Made by a program: the position numbers and the translations under genes. A stretch of DNA of 64,000 nucleotides from Roseomonas sp. HF4 (GTDB lineage: Bacteria > Pseudomonadota > Alphaproteobacteria > Acetobacterales > Acetobacteraceae): positions 98,662 to 162,661 of the forward strand of contig NZ_STGD01000014.1 of NCBI RefSeq assembly GCF_005222755.1. The letters run 5' to 3'. This document shows positions 8,028 through 15,840 of this stretch, in pieces. Each line of letters begins with the position of its first letter. The stretch's first letter is position 1. The notes beneath the pieces are model-generated. The model did no database searches, was not told the origin of the DNA, and was given only the letters and a program-made list of their open reading frames with translations.

Positions 8028-9622
8028 TGAAGACACCTTCGCGCCGCGGCATGCTGTTGGGCGGCGCCGCCGCGGCGGCCGGCGGCATCCAGCTGGCCCA
8101 GGCGCAGCAGCGGCCGGCGGCGCCCGCGCAGGCCGCGCAGCAGGCCCCGCAGGGGCGTCCCAACATCCTCGTGATCTTCGGAGACGATGTCGGCTGGTCC
8201 AATATCTCGGCCTACAACATGGGCATAATGGGCTACCGCACGCCCAACATCGACCGCATCGCGCGCGAAGGCGCGATGTTCACCGACGCCTATGCCGAGA
8301 ATTCCTGCACCGCCGGCCGCTCCGCCTTCATCACCGGGCAGAGCCCGATCCGCACCGGCCTGTCCAAGGTCGGCCTGCCGGGCGCCGCCGAGGGCATGCG
8401 GGCGGAGGATCCGACCATTGCCGGCCTGCTCAAGGCGATGGGCTATGCGACGGGACAGTTCGGCAAGAACCACCTCGGCGACCGCGACGAGCACCTGCCG
8501 ACGATGCACGGCTTCGACGAGTTCTTCGGCTCGCTCTATCACCTGAACGCCGAGGACGAGCCGGAGAACCCGGACTATCCGCGCAACCCGGAATTCCGCC
8601 GGCAGTACGGCCCGCGCGGCGTCCTCAAGACCTGGGCGAACCCCGACGGCACGCAGCGGATCGAGAACACCGGCCCGCTGACCATGCGCCGCATGGAGAC
8701 GGTGGACGAGGAATTCCTCGCCGCGTCGCTCGACTTCATCGAGCGCCAGCACCGCGCGGGGAAGCCTTTCTTCACCTGGTTCAACTCGACGCGCATGCAC
8801 ATCTGGACGCGCCTCAAGGCCGAGAGCCGGGGGCGCACCGGGCTCGGCGTCTATGCCGACGGCATGGTGGAGCATGACGGGCATGTCGGGCAGCTGCTGA
8901 AGAAGCTCGACGACCTCGGCATCACGCAGAACACCATCGTGATCTACTCGACCGATAACGGCGCCGAGGTGATGTCCTGGCCCGATGGCGGCTGCACGCC
9001 CTTCCGCGGCGAGAAGGCGACCGCCTGGGAAGGCGGCTTCCGCGTGCCCGCCGCCGTGCGCTGGCCAGGCCGCATCGAGCCCGGACGGGTCATCAACGAC
9101 ATATTCTCCCACCAGGACTGGCTGCCGACGCTGCTCGCCGCCGCGGGGGACGCGGACATCAAGCAGAAGCTGCTCGCCGGCCACCGGGCCGGCAGCAGGA
9201 CCTACAAGGTGCACCTGGACGGCTACAACCAGCTGCCCCTGCTGACCGGCAGCGGCCCCGCCGCGCGGCACGAGATGTTCTACTTCACCGATGACGGGGA
9301 CCTCGCCGCGCTGCGGTACGACAACTGGAAGGTCCATTTCATGATCCAGGAGAACCATGGCCTGCACGTCTGGGAGCGGAACTTCACGCCGTTGCGGCTG
9401 CCGATGCTGTTCAACCTGCGCTCCGACCCCTTCGAACGCGCGGACGAATCCTTCGACTACGGGCGCTGGCGGGTGGAGCGTGCCTTCGCCTTCGTGCCGG
9501 CGCAGGCCTTCGTCGGCCGCTTCCTCGCGACCTTCCAGGACTACCCGCCGCGCCAGGCGCCCGGCAGCTTCAGCCTGGGCGATGCGATGGCACGGCTGAG
9601 GAGCAGCGCGTCGGGTCGCTGA
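8024..9622 (+). CDS. Cys-type sulfatase (arylsulfatase family), Tat-exported
   Basis: It hydrolyses sulfate esters; 532 residues of the alkaline-phosphatase-like fold. Residues 1-30 contain SRRGMLLGGAAAAAGG, a twin-arginine signal, so it should fold and be modified in the cytoplasm and then go to the periplasm. ILVIFGDDVGW supplies the metal-binding aspartates. Cys95 in CTAGR is the residue converted to formylglycine, followed by the expected arginine. GKNHLGD, STDNGAE and PFRGEKATAWEGGFRVP carry further active-site residues. The ATGA overlap with the FGE gene couples substrate and maturase. The natural sulfate ester is unknown. Confidence 0.93.
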   Translation: MMKTPSRRGMLLGGAAAAAGGIQLAQAQQRPAAPAQAAQQAPQGRPNILVIFGDDVGWSNISAYNMGIMGYRTPNIDRIAREGAMFTDAYAENSCTAGRSAFITGQSPIRTGLSKVGLPGAAEGMRAEDPTIAGLLKAMGYATGQFGKNHLGDRDEHLPTMHGFDEFFGSLYHLNAEDEPENPDYPRNPEFRRQYGPRGVLKTWANPDGTQRIENTGPLTMRRMETVDEEFLAASLDFIERQHRAGKPFFTWFNSTRMHIWTRLKAESRGRTGLGVYADGMVEHDGHVGQLLKKLDDLGITQNTIVIYSTDNGAEVMSWPDGGCTPFRGEKATAWEGGFRVPAAVRWPGRIEPGRVINDIFSHQDWLPTLLAAAGDADIKQKLLAGHRAGSRTYKVHLDGYNQLPLLTGSGPAARHEMFYFTDDGDLAALRYDNWKVHFMIQENHGLHVWERNFTPLRLPMLFNLRSDPFERADESFDYGRWRVERAFAFVPAQAFVGRFLATFQDYPPRQAPGSFSLGDAMARLRSSASGR

Positions 9623-9673
9623 TCGCGGAGCGCCCGTCGCCGCGGCCTCCTCGGCGGCGGCGGGCAGTCTAGT

Positions 9674-9711
9674 CCGGCGGGCGTCCCCCGACGCCCGCCG
9701 GTGCCGTTTTT
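9674..9711 (+). terminator. Rho-independent terminator candidate after the sulfatase
   Basis: A perfect 11-bp stem (CCGGCGGGCGT at 9674-9684 with ACGCCCGCCGG at 9691-9701) closes a 6-base loop, and five T residues follow at 9707-9711. It sits between the sulfatase stop and the HAD phosphatase start on the plus strand, so it would end or attenuate transcription between them. The T run is short and begins five bases after the stem, which weakens the call. Confidence 0.55.
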
Positions 9712-9725
9712 CGGTGGAGGCTGGA

Positions 9726-10739
9726 ATGGCACACGAGACGATCACGCGCTTGGCCGCGCAGCGGCGCGCCTTGCCGGCGCTGGCGGCCGCACTGGCCGTC
9801 GCGCCTCGTATTGTCGCCGCGCAGGCCGCGGATCCTCTACCGTCCTGGCGCGATACGCCGCGTCGGCGGGCACTGCTGGACTTCGTCGCGGCGGTCACCA
9901 CCGAAGGCGGGCCGGACTACGTGCCACCGGCCGCGCGTATCGCCGTCTTCGACAATGACGGCACGCTGTGGGTCGAGCAGCCAGTCTACACGCAACTGAC
10001 CTTCATGCTGGATCGCATCCGTGCGATGGCGCCGCAGAACCCGGGCTGGGCCGCCGATCCGCTGTTCCGCGCGGCGATCGCCGGCGACGTGCGCACGCTT
10101 GCTGCTGGCGGCGCGGAAGGCCTCCTGAAACTCGCCGGCGCCGCCCAGCCGGGCAATACGCCCGAGGAATTCCGGCGCATCGCCGCGGAATGGCAGGCCA
10201 CCGCGCGCGATCCGAGATGGGGACAGCCCTACACACGGTTGGTCTACCAGCCGATGCTCGAGCTTCTCGCCTACCTGCGCGCAAAAGGCTTCGACACCTT
10301 CATCGTCTCGGGTGGTGGCGTCGAGTTCGTCCGGGCCTTCTCTCAGGACGTGTACGGCATTCCGATGCACCAGGTGGTCGGCTCGACCTTCGCGCTGACG
10401 CCGGGCGAGGCCGATGGTCGCATCACCCTGACACGCGAACCGCGCGTGGATTTCATCGACGACGGCCCGGGCAAGCCTGTCGGCATCGCACGGCACATCG
10501 GCCAGCGGCCTGTCGCGGCCTTCGGCAATTCCGACGGCGACTGGCACATGCTGCGCTACACGACGGAAGGGCCTGGGCGGCGGCTCGGCATGATCGTCCG
10601 CCACGACGACGCCGAGCGGGAATACGCCTATGACCGTGAGAGCCATGTCGGGCGGCTCTCGCGCGCGCTGGACGAGGCGCCGCAGCGCCGCTGGCAGGTC
10701 GTCTCGATGCGTGGGGACTGGGCGCGGATCTTCCCGTAG
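9726..10739 (+). CDS. Exported HAD-superfamily phosphatase
   Basis: A haloacid-dehalogenase-fold hydrolase of 337 residues. The N-terminus is a signal peptide-like stretch ending about residue 37 (VAPRIVAAQA), which points to a periplasmic location. Motif I is VFDNDGTLW with the nucleophile Asp76 and Asp78. FIVSGGGVEFV supplies the motif II serine, the GKPVG segment a lysine, and FGNSDGDWHML the acidic motif IV. Proteins of this group are often found beside sulfatases, but their substrate is not established. The ATG at 9726 follows GGTGGAGG; an in-frame GTG at 9714 lies inside that ribosome-binding site. Confidence 0.85.
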   Translation: MAHETITRLAAQRRALPALAAALAVAPRIVAAQAADPLPSWRDTPRRRALLDFVAAVTTEGGPDYVPPAARIAVFDNDGTLWVEQPVYTQLTFMLDRIRAMAPQNPGWAADPLFRAAIAGDVRTLAAGGAEGLLKLAGAAQPGNTPEEFRRIAAEWQATARDPRWGQPYTRLVYQPMLELLAYLRAKGFDTFIVSGGGVEFVRAFSQDVYGIPMHQVVGSTFALTPGEADGRITLTREPRVDFIDDGPGKPVGIARHIGQRPVAAFGNSDGDWHMLRYTTEGPGRRLGMIVRHDDAEREYAYDRESHVGRLSRALDEAPQRRWQVVSMRGDWARIFP

Positions 10740-10768
10740 CGGCCCGTCGGGGGGAAGGAGGGACGCGG

Positions 10769-11329
10769 ATGAAGGAACTGAGGCGCGCGCTGTTCGACGG
10801 CGCGATGGTGGTGCTGCCGGTCGGCGCGATCGCGCTGCTCGTCCTCGGCATCCTGCGCCGGCTCCAGGATGCGGCGGATCCGCTGGCGGGGACCTATGTG
10901 CACCCGCTGATGGTCGCGGTCGCGATGATGGTGCTGCTCTGCCTCCTGGTCGGGGTATTGGTGCGGTCCGCGGCCGGTCGGCGGGCACGCAGCATCCTCG
11001 AGGGCGTGCTGTTCGAGAAGATCCCGGGCTATCGGCTGGTTAAGGCCTTCGCCGCGGACGGCCCGCTCGGGGAGGCCGCCGGCCGGTCCCTGCGCCCGGC
11101 GCTCGCGGCCTTCGACGATGCGCACTGCCCGGCTCTCGTGATGGACGAGTTGGCGGACGGGCGGCTGCTCGTGTTCATCCCCGGCTCGCCCGCGCCGATG
11201 TCGGGCGCGATCCATGTCTTCGCGGCGGAGCGCATCACCTTCCTCGATGTCCCGCTGCTTCCCTTCCTGAAGGCCATCTCGTCCTGGGGGCTGGGACTGC
11301 GAGAAATCCTGGAGGCTCAGCCGCGCTGA
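10769..11329 (+). CDS. DUF502-type membrane protein
   Basis: A 186-residue inner-membrane protein with two N-terminal hydrophobic helices (about 11-31 and 48-68) and a soluble C-terminal domain. The segment FIPGSPAPMSGAIHVFAAE followed by a LPFLKAISSWG helix matches the DUF502 family, for which no biochemical role is established. AAGGAGGG ahead of the ATG at 10769 is a very strong ribosome-binding site. It follows the HAD phosphatase by 29 bases and could share its transcript. It faces the DUF4149 gene tail to tail. Confidence 0.8.
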   Translation: MKELRRALFDGAMVVLPVGAIALLVLGILRRLQDAADPLAGTYVHPLMVAVAMMVLLCLLVGVLVRSAAGRRARSILEGVLFEKIPGYRLVKAFAADGPLGEAAGRSLRPALAAFDDAHCPALVMDELADGRLLVFIPGSPAPMSGAIHVFAAERITFLDVPLLPFLKAISSWGLGLREILEAQPR

Positions 11330-11353
11330 GAGCGGCCGGAAGCAACGCGCGGG

Positions 11354-11770
11354 TCAGGCGAAGCGCGCCAGCACCACGGCGGCGGTTACCATCTGCGCCA
11401 CGTTCACCCGCACCGAGAGCCGGTGCGCCCGGTCGAACGCGGCCTTGGCCGCGGCATCACCGGCCTGCGCCGCGTCCGACAGCGCGTTGATGCGGGGCAT
11501 CAGGGACTGCCGGAGCCAGAACGTCGTGCCCGCCACGGCGCCCAGGGCGAGTGCGTCCAGCGGCCGCAGCGGCAGCAGCGCGAAGGTCCCGGCGGCCGAG
11601 GTGCCGAGCACCCAGAGGTAGTAGACGGGGAAGACGCCCCGGATGAAGCGGCTGGCCCATTCCGGCGGCAGGCGCGTGAAGACCACCGGCGCAATGCAGG
11701 CCGCAAAGAACGCTATGCCCCCGAACAGCATGGCAGTGCAGAGAAGGGCGATCGCGGACAGGACAGTCAT
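11354..11770 (-). CDS. DUF4149-type membrane protein
   Basis: A small integral membrane protein of 138 residues with four hydrophobic segments. The start TVLSAIALLCTAMLFGGIAFFA and the conserved PPEWASRFIRGVFPVYYL stretch fit the DUF4149 family of unknown function. The ATG at 11770 is chosen because the upstream in-frame extension to 11848 is arginine-rich and non-hydrophobic. Its start region is divergent from the TRAP operon, with 140 bases between. Confidence 0.75.
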   Translation of the reverse strand: MTVLSAIALLCTAMLFGGIAFFAACIAPVVFTRLPPEWASRFIRGVFPVYYLWVLGTSAAGTFALLPLRPLDALALGAVAGTTFWLRQSLMPRINALSDAAQAGDAAAKAAFDRAHRLSVRVNVAQMVTAAVVLARFA

Positions 11771-11910
11771 GCGGCGGAGGTGGCGCCCATCCCGCCACCC
11801 CGCAAGGCTTCTTGCCGCGACCCGGGATGCGGTGCAGGAATGTTGCAACGCGGCGGCCCGCCGGATGACGGGCGCCCTGGGGGGCAGCGCGCAATCGGGA
11901 GATGTGGGAC

Positions 11911-12999
11911 ATGAATCGTCGTGGGATTCTTGCGGCCGGCGGTGTGGCCGCGGCCTCGGCCGGCCTCGCCGCGCCGGCGCTGTCGCAGGGGCGCGTGGAA
12001 TGGCGGATGGTTACGCTCTGGCCGCGCAACCTCCCCGGGCCGGGCGTCGCCGCGCAGAAGGTCGCGGATCGCATCGGCGCGGTCACCGCGGGCCGCATCA
12101 GCGTCCGCCTTTTCGCCGCGGGGGAGGTCGTGCCCGCTCCCGGCGCCTTCGATGCCGTCGCCGCCGGCACGGCCGATCTCTACCACGGCGTGCCGTCCTT
12201 CTGGATCGCCAAGTCGCCGGCGATCGGCTTCTTCGGCTCCTTTCCCTACGGCATGACCGTCTATGAGCGGCAGGCGTGGATGATGCACGGCGGCGGCCAG
12301 GCCCTCTATGACGAGGCCTATGCCCGCTTCGGCGTGAAGCCCTTCAACACCGGCGACAGCGGCCCGCAATGGTTCGGCTGGTTCCGCCGCGAGATCAACT
12401 CCGTCGAGGATTTCCGTGGCCTGCGCTTCCGAACCGCGGGTCTGGGCGGGGAGATGTTCCGCCGTGCCGGTGCCTCGGTCGTCACGCTTCCCGCCGGGCA
12501 GATCTTCGCCGCGCTGCAATCGGGCACGATCGATGCGGCCGAGTTCCTGGGCCCCTTCAGCGACGCCCCGCTCGGCCTGCACCAGGTGACGAAGAACTAC
12601 TACTGGCCGGGCGTTCAGGAGCCGTCCAGCGCCGAGGAGATCGGCATCAACATGGCACGCTGGAACGCGCTGCCCGACGACCTCAAGGCCGCGGTCCGCT
12701 TCGCCTGCCAGAGCGTGGCGGAGGAGATCACGACCGAATACGACGCGAACCACCCGCGCGCGCTGGCCGAGCTTGTCTCCCGCCACGGCGTCACGCCCAA
12801 GGAGGTGCCGCGCGACGTGCTGATCGCGCTCGGCAATTCGGCCGGCGAGATCCTGGCCGAGTTCCGCGCCCACCAGGACCCGATGGTCAAGCGCGTGGCG
12901 GATTCCTATGCCGAGTTCCGCAACCGCAGCCAGGCCTACATGCTGCAATCCTACGGCGCGAACTTCGCGGCACGCGCGCTGCCGATCCGCTGGGGTTGA
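11911..12999 (+). CDS. TRAP transporter receptor (DctP superfamily)
   Basis: Periplasmic receptor of a TRAP transporter, 362 residues. The signal peptide MNRRGILAAGGVAAASAGLA has a twin arginine. WRMVTLWPRNLPGPG, DSGPQWFGWFRREI and TIDAAEFLGPFSDAPLGLH place it in the same broad branch as TakP-like receptors, though it lacks the YYYVGKEP segment of the protein at 3485. The ATG at 11911 follows CGGGAG at nine bases; the in-frame ATG at 11902 is too close to that site. Its stop overlaps the start of dctQ, giving a complete receptor-DctQ-DctM operon. The ligand is unknown. Confidence 0.92.
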   Translation: MNRRGILAAGGVAAASAGLAAPALSQGRVEWRMVTLWPRNLPGPGVAAQKVADRIGAVTAGRISVRLFAAGEVVPAPGAFDAVAAGTADLYHGVPSFWIAKSPAIGFFGSFPYGMTVYERQAWMMHGGGQALYDEAYARFGVKPFNTGDSGPQWFGWFRREINSVEDFRGLRFRTAGLGGEMFRRAGASVVTLPAGQIFAALQSGTIDAAEFLGPFSDAPLGLHQVTKNYYWPGVQEPSSAEEIGINMARWNALPDDLKAAVRFACQSVAEEITTEYDANHPRALAELVSRHGVTPKEVPRDVLIALGNSAGEILAEFRAHQDPMVKRVADSYAEFRNRSQAYMLQSYGANFAARALPIRWG

Positions 13000-13550
13000 C
13001 GCTGCGCGCCTTGCTCCGCATCGCCGATGCGCATGACACCGCGAGCCGCCTGCTCGCGCGCGGCGTCATGTGGCTCGCGCTCGCCACCGTTCTCGTGCAG
13101 TTCGTCGTGGTGGTGCTGCGCTACGCCTTCGCGTCGTCCTTCGTCATGATGCAGGAAAGCGTGACCTACCTGCACGCCACGCTCTTCATGCTGGCGATCG
13201 GCTACACCTTCCTCGTGGACCAGCATGTCCGGGTGGACGTGCTTTATGCCGGCTGGTCGCCGCGCCGCCGCGCGCTAGTGGACCTGGTCGCCATCCTGGT
13301 GGCGGTGCTGCCCTTCTGCGCGCTGGTGCTCTGGGCGTCCTGGGGCTTCGCGGCGCGCGCGTGGACCGAGGGGGAGGGACCCATGGCCTATGGCGGCCTG
13401 CCCCTCGTGCCGGCGCTCAAGTCGCTGATCCCGCTCATGGCCATGCTGCTTGCGATGCAGGCCGTCTCCACCGGCATCCGCTGCCTCGCTGTCCTGGCGG
13501 GCGCGGCCACGACGCATCTCCCGCACCGGGCGCACCAGGGCGGCGCATGA
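12996..13550 (+). CDS. dctQ: TRAP transporter small permease (DctQ)
   Basis: The four-helix small membrane subunit that bridges the receptor and the DctM ion-coupled channel; 184 residues. Hydrophobic helices lie at about 24-42, 62-77, 97-119 and 137-160. No ATG exists before the first helix. The best start is the TTG at 12996, which overlaps the receptor stop as TTGA and keeps the N-terminal amphipathic segment (TLRALLRIADAHDTASRLLARG) typical of DctQ. An ATG at 13068 would cut into the first helix. QESVTYLHATLFMLAIGYTF is the best conserved stretch. Confidence 0.9.
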   Translation: MTLRALLRIADAHDTASRLLARGVMWLALATVLVQFVVVVLRYAFASSFVMMQESVTYLHATLFMLAIGYTFLVDQHVRVDVLYAGWSPRRRALVDLVAILVAVLPFCALVLWASWGFAARAWTEGEGPMAYGGLPLVPALKSLIPLMAMLLAMQAVSTGIRCLAVLAGAATTHLPHRAHQGGA

Positions 13551-15115
13551 GCACATCCTCGATCGGGCAGGTGCTCGACCTGCTCATGTTCGGCTCGCTC
13601 TGCGTGCTGATCCTCACCGGCGTGCCGGTCATCTTCCTGCTGACCGGCTGTGCCATCGTCTTCGGCGGGCTCGGCATCGCCTTCGGGGTGTTCGACACCT
13701 TCCTGCTGGCGGCGCTGGCGCAGCGCATCTTCGGGACCATGACGACCGAGACGCTGGTCGCGATCCCCTTGTTCGTCTTCATGGGCATGATGCTGGAGCG
13801 CTCCCGCATCGCCGAGGACCTCCTCGAGGCCATGGGCCGGCTGTTCGGATCGGTGCGCGGCGGGCTCGCGATCAGCGTGTCGGTCGTCGGCGCGCTGCTG
13901 GCCGCATCGACCGGCATCGTCGGCGCGACGGTGGTCACGATGGGGCTCATGGCGCTGCCCGCCATGCTCCGCCGCGGTTACGACAAGCGCTTCGCCTGCG
14001 GCACCATCTGCGCGGCCGGCACGCTCGGGCAGATCATCCCGCCCTCCACCGTCATGGTCATCCTGGGCGAGGTGATCGCCGCCGCCTACCAGCAGGCGCA
14101 GCTCGCCCAGGGGAAGTTCTCGGTCGAGACCGTATCCGTCGGCCAGCTCTTTGCCGGGTCCATGATCCCGGGCCTCATGCTGGTCGGCTTCTACATCCTC
14201 TACCAGCTCGTCATCGCCTTCCTGCGGCCTGACCTGGCGCCCGCGATCCCGCGGGAGGAGGCGGGGCGAATCTCATCCCGCGAGCTGCTGAACGCGCTGG
14301 TGCCACCCATCGTGCTGATCGTCGCCGTGCTGGGGTCGATCCTCGGCGGCGTCGCCACGCCCACGGAAGCGGCGGCAGTCGGGGCGGTCGGCGCGACGAT
14401 GTTGGCCGGGCTGCGGCAGCCGGGCCGAGCCTGGCCTATCCACCTGGCGGCGGCCTGCGCCGTCGGGCTGGTCGTGCTCGGCATGATGTTCGACCTCAGG
14501 CTCGGGCGGGCGGCGGCGCCGCTGACCGACCGCGTCGCGCTGGCCGGCGCCGGCGTGCTGGTCGCGGGGCTGACGGCGGGCGTGGTGGTCGCCCTGCTGC
14601 GGGCCTTCCGCGGCGGCGTGCTCCCCGCCGTCTCGCACGCAACCATGACGATCACGGCGATGATCTTTGCGACGCTGATCGGTGCGACGCTCTTCTCCCT
14701 CGTGTTCCGGGGCCTGGGCGGGGAGGAGACGGTGAAGGAGCTGCTTTCCGCCATCCCCGGCGGGCCGATGGGCGCGCTGCTGGCCGTCATGGCGCTGATG
14801 TTCGTGATGGGCTTCTTCCTCGACTTCGTCGAGATCACGATCATCGTCGTGCCCGTGGTCGGGCCAGTGCTGCTCGGCATGGGGCTCGACCCGATCTGGC
14901 TCGCGGTGCTGATCGCGCTGAATCTGCAGACATCCTTCCTGACGCCGCCCTTCGGCTTCTCACTGTTCTACCTGGGCGGCGTCGCGCAGCGATGGGTCAA
15001 TACGGCCGACATCTACCGCGGCGTCGTCCCCTTCGTGCTGCTGCAGCTGCTGGCGGTGGCGACCGTGATCGCCTTTCCCGGCCTCGCGACGTGGCTGCCG
15101 GGCGTGCTTTTCTAG
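13547..15115 (+). CDS. dctM: TRAP transporter large permease (DctM)
   Basis: The sodium-coupled transport subunit; 522 residues with about 13-14 hydrophobic helices, somewhat longer than the usual 430. ETLVAIPLFVFMGMMLERS, the glycine-rich ASTGIVGATVVTMG, GTICAAGTLGQIIPPS and ATPTEAAAVGAVG are family signatures. The extra length is an inserted hydrophobic segment at about residues 285-375, between the TPTEAA motif and the C-terminal half, as seen in some DctM proteins of this group. Start and dctQ stop overlap as ATGA. The TAG stop shares the CTAG tetramer with the stop of the opposing tauE-like gene. Confidence 0.94.
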   Translation: MSTSSIGQVLDLLMFGSLCVLILTGVPVIFLLTGCAIVFGGLGIAFGVFDTFLLAALAQRIFGTMTTETLVAIPLFVFMGMMLERSRIAEDLLEAMGRLFGSVRGGLAISVSVVGALLAASTGIVGATVVTMGLMALPAMLRRGYDKRFACGTICAAGTLGQIIPPSTVMVILGEVIAAAYQQAQLAQGKFSVETVSVGQLFAGSMIPGLMLVGFYILYQLVIAFLRPDLAPAIPREEAGRISSRELLNALVPPIVLIVAVLGSILGGVATPTEAAAVGAVGATMLAGLRQPGRAWPIHLAAACAVGLVVLGMMFDLRLGRAAAPLTDRVALAGAGVLVAGLTAGVVVALLRAFRGGVLPAVSHATMTITAMIFATLIGATLFSLVFRGLGGEETVKELLSAIPGGPMGALLAVMALMFVMGFFLDFVEITIIVVPVVGPVLLGMGLDPIWLAVLIALNLQTSFLTPPFGFSLFYLGGVAQRWVNTADIYRGVVPFVLLQLLAVATVIAFPGLATWLPGVLF

Positions 15116-15840
15116 GCGAGTCCTCGGACCGCGAGCCAGGCGCCGAGCAGGCCCAGCGCCACCTGCACCACGCGCCGGAAGGCGCCCTCGTCCAGCCGCT
15201 GTCGGAGCCGCCGGCCGAGCGCCATGCCGGCGAAGGCCGGCGCCAGCCCCGCCAGGGACGCGACGCCGAGTTCCGTCGGCAGCAGCCCGGCCCCTGCAAG
15301 CCCCGCTGCGAGCGCCGCGTTCACCAGCACGACGCCAAGCCCGAAGCCCTGGATGAACTGTTCGCGTGGCAGGCGGATCGCCTGCAGCCAGGGCGCCGCC
15401 GGCACCAGGAAGCTGCCGGTGAGTCCCGCGATGGCGCCGGAGACCGCGCCCATCGGGGGCGCCAGCCAGCGCTCGACGCGGCGGGACGGCGCCGGCAGCG
15501 TGGGTGCGGCCAGCGCCAGGGTGGAGGACGCCACCAGCAGCAACCCGAGCAGCCCCGAGAGCAGCGCCGTATCGGCCCGCGCCAGCAGGCCCGCCGCCAC
15601 ATAGGTCGCGGCCACCGCGCACAACAGGAAGGCACCGATGCGTGGCGCGACGAGGCGCAGCGTCCCGCCGGCGAAGGCCTGCCAGATGTTCGTCGCGAGC
15701 GAGGGCAGCAGCATCAGCGCCATCGCTTCCGGCAGCGGGCGCAGCAGTGCGAGGAGCGCGATGCTCACCGTCGGCAGGCCGAAGCCCGCGACGCCCTTCA
15801 CCACGCCCGCGATCAGGAAGATGAGGAGGATGTCGACCAT
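15112..15840 (-). CDS. TauE/SafE-family membrane exporter
   Basis: A membrane protein of 242 residues with seven or eight hydrophobic helices. The start VDILLIFLIAGVVKGVAGFGLPT carries the conserved KGxxGFG signature of the TauE/SafE (sulfite/organosulfonate or anion exporter) family, and AIAGLTGSFLVPAAPWLQA is the repeat of it in the second half. The substrate is unknown; sulfite is only the family's name-giving example. The ATG at 15840 overlaps the end of the upstream membrane protein by 28 bases, so it forms one operon with the two paralogues upstream. It is convergent with dctM. Confidence 0.85.
   Translation of the reverse strand: MVDILLIFLIAGVVKGVAGFGLPTVSIALLALLRPLPEAMALMLLPSLATNIWQAFAGGTLRLVAPRIGAFLLCAVAATYVAAGLLARADTALLSGLLGLLLVASSTLALAAPTLPAPSRRVERWLAPPMGAVSGAIAGLTGSFLVPAAPWLQAIRLPREQFIQGFGLGVVLVNAALAAGLAGAGLLPTELGVASLAGLAPAFAGMALGRRLRQRLDEGAFRRVVQVALGLLGAWLAVRGLA

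Noticed and set aside
7916..9901. 661-codon minus-strand ORF opposite the sulfatase
   Set aside because: The sulfatase on the plus strand has all its catalytic motifs, so this is a compositional shadow.
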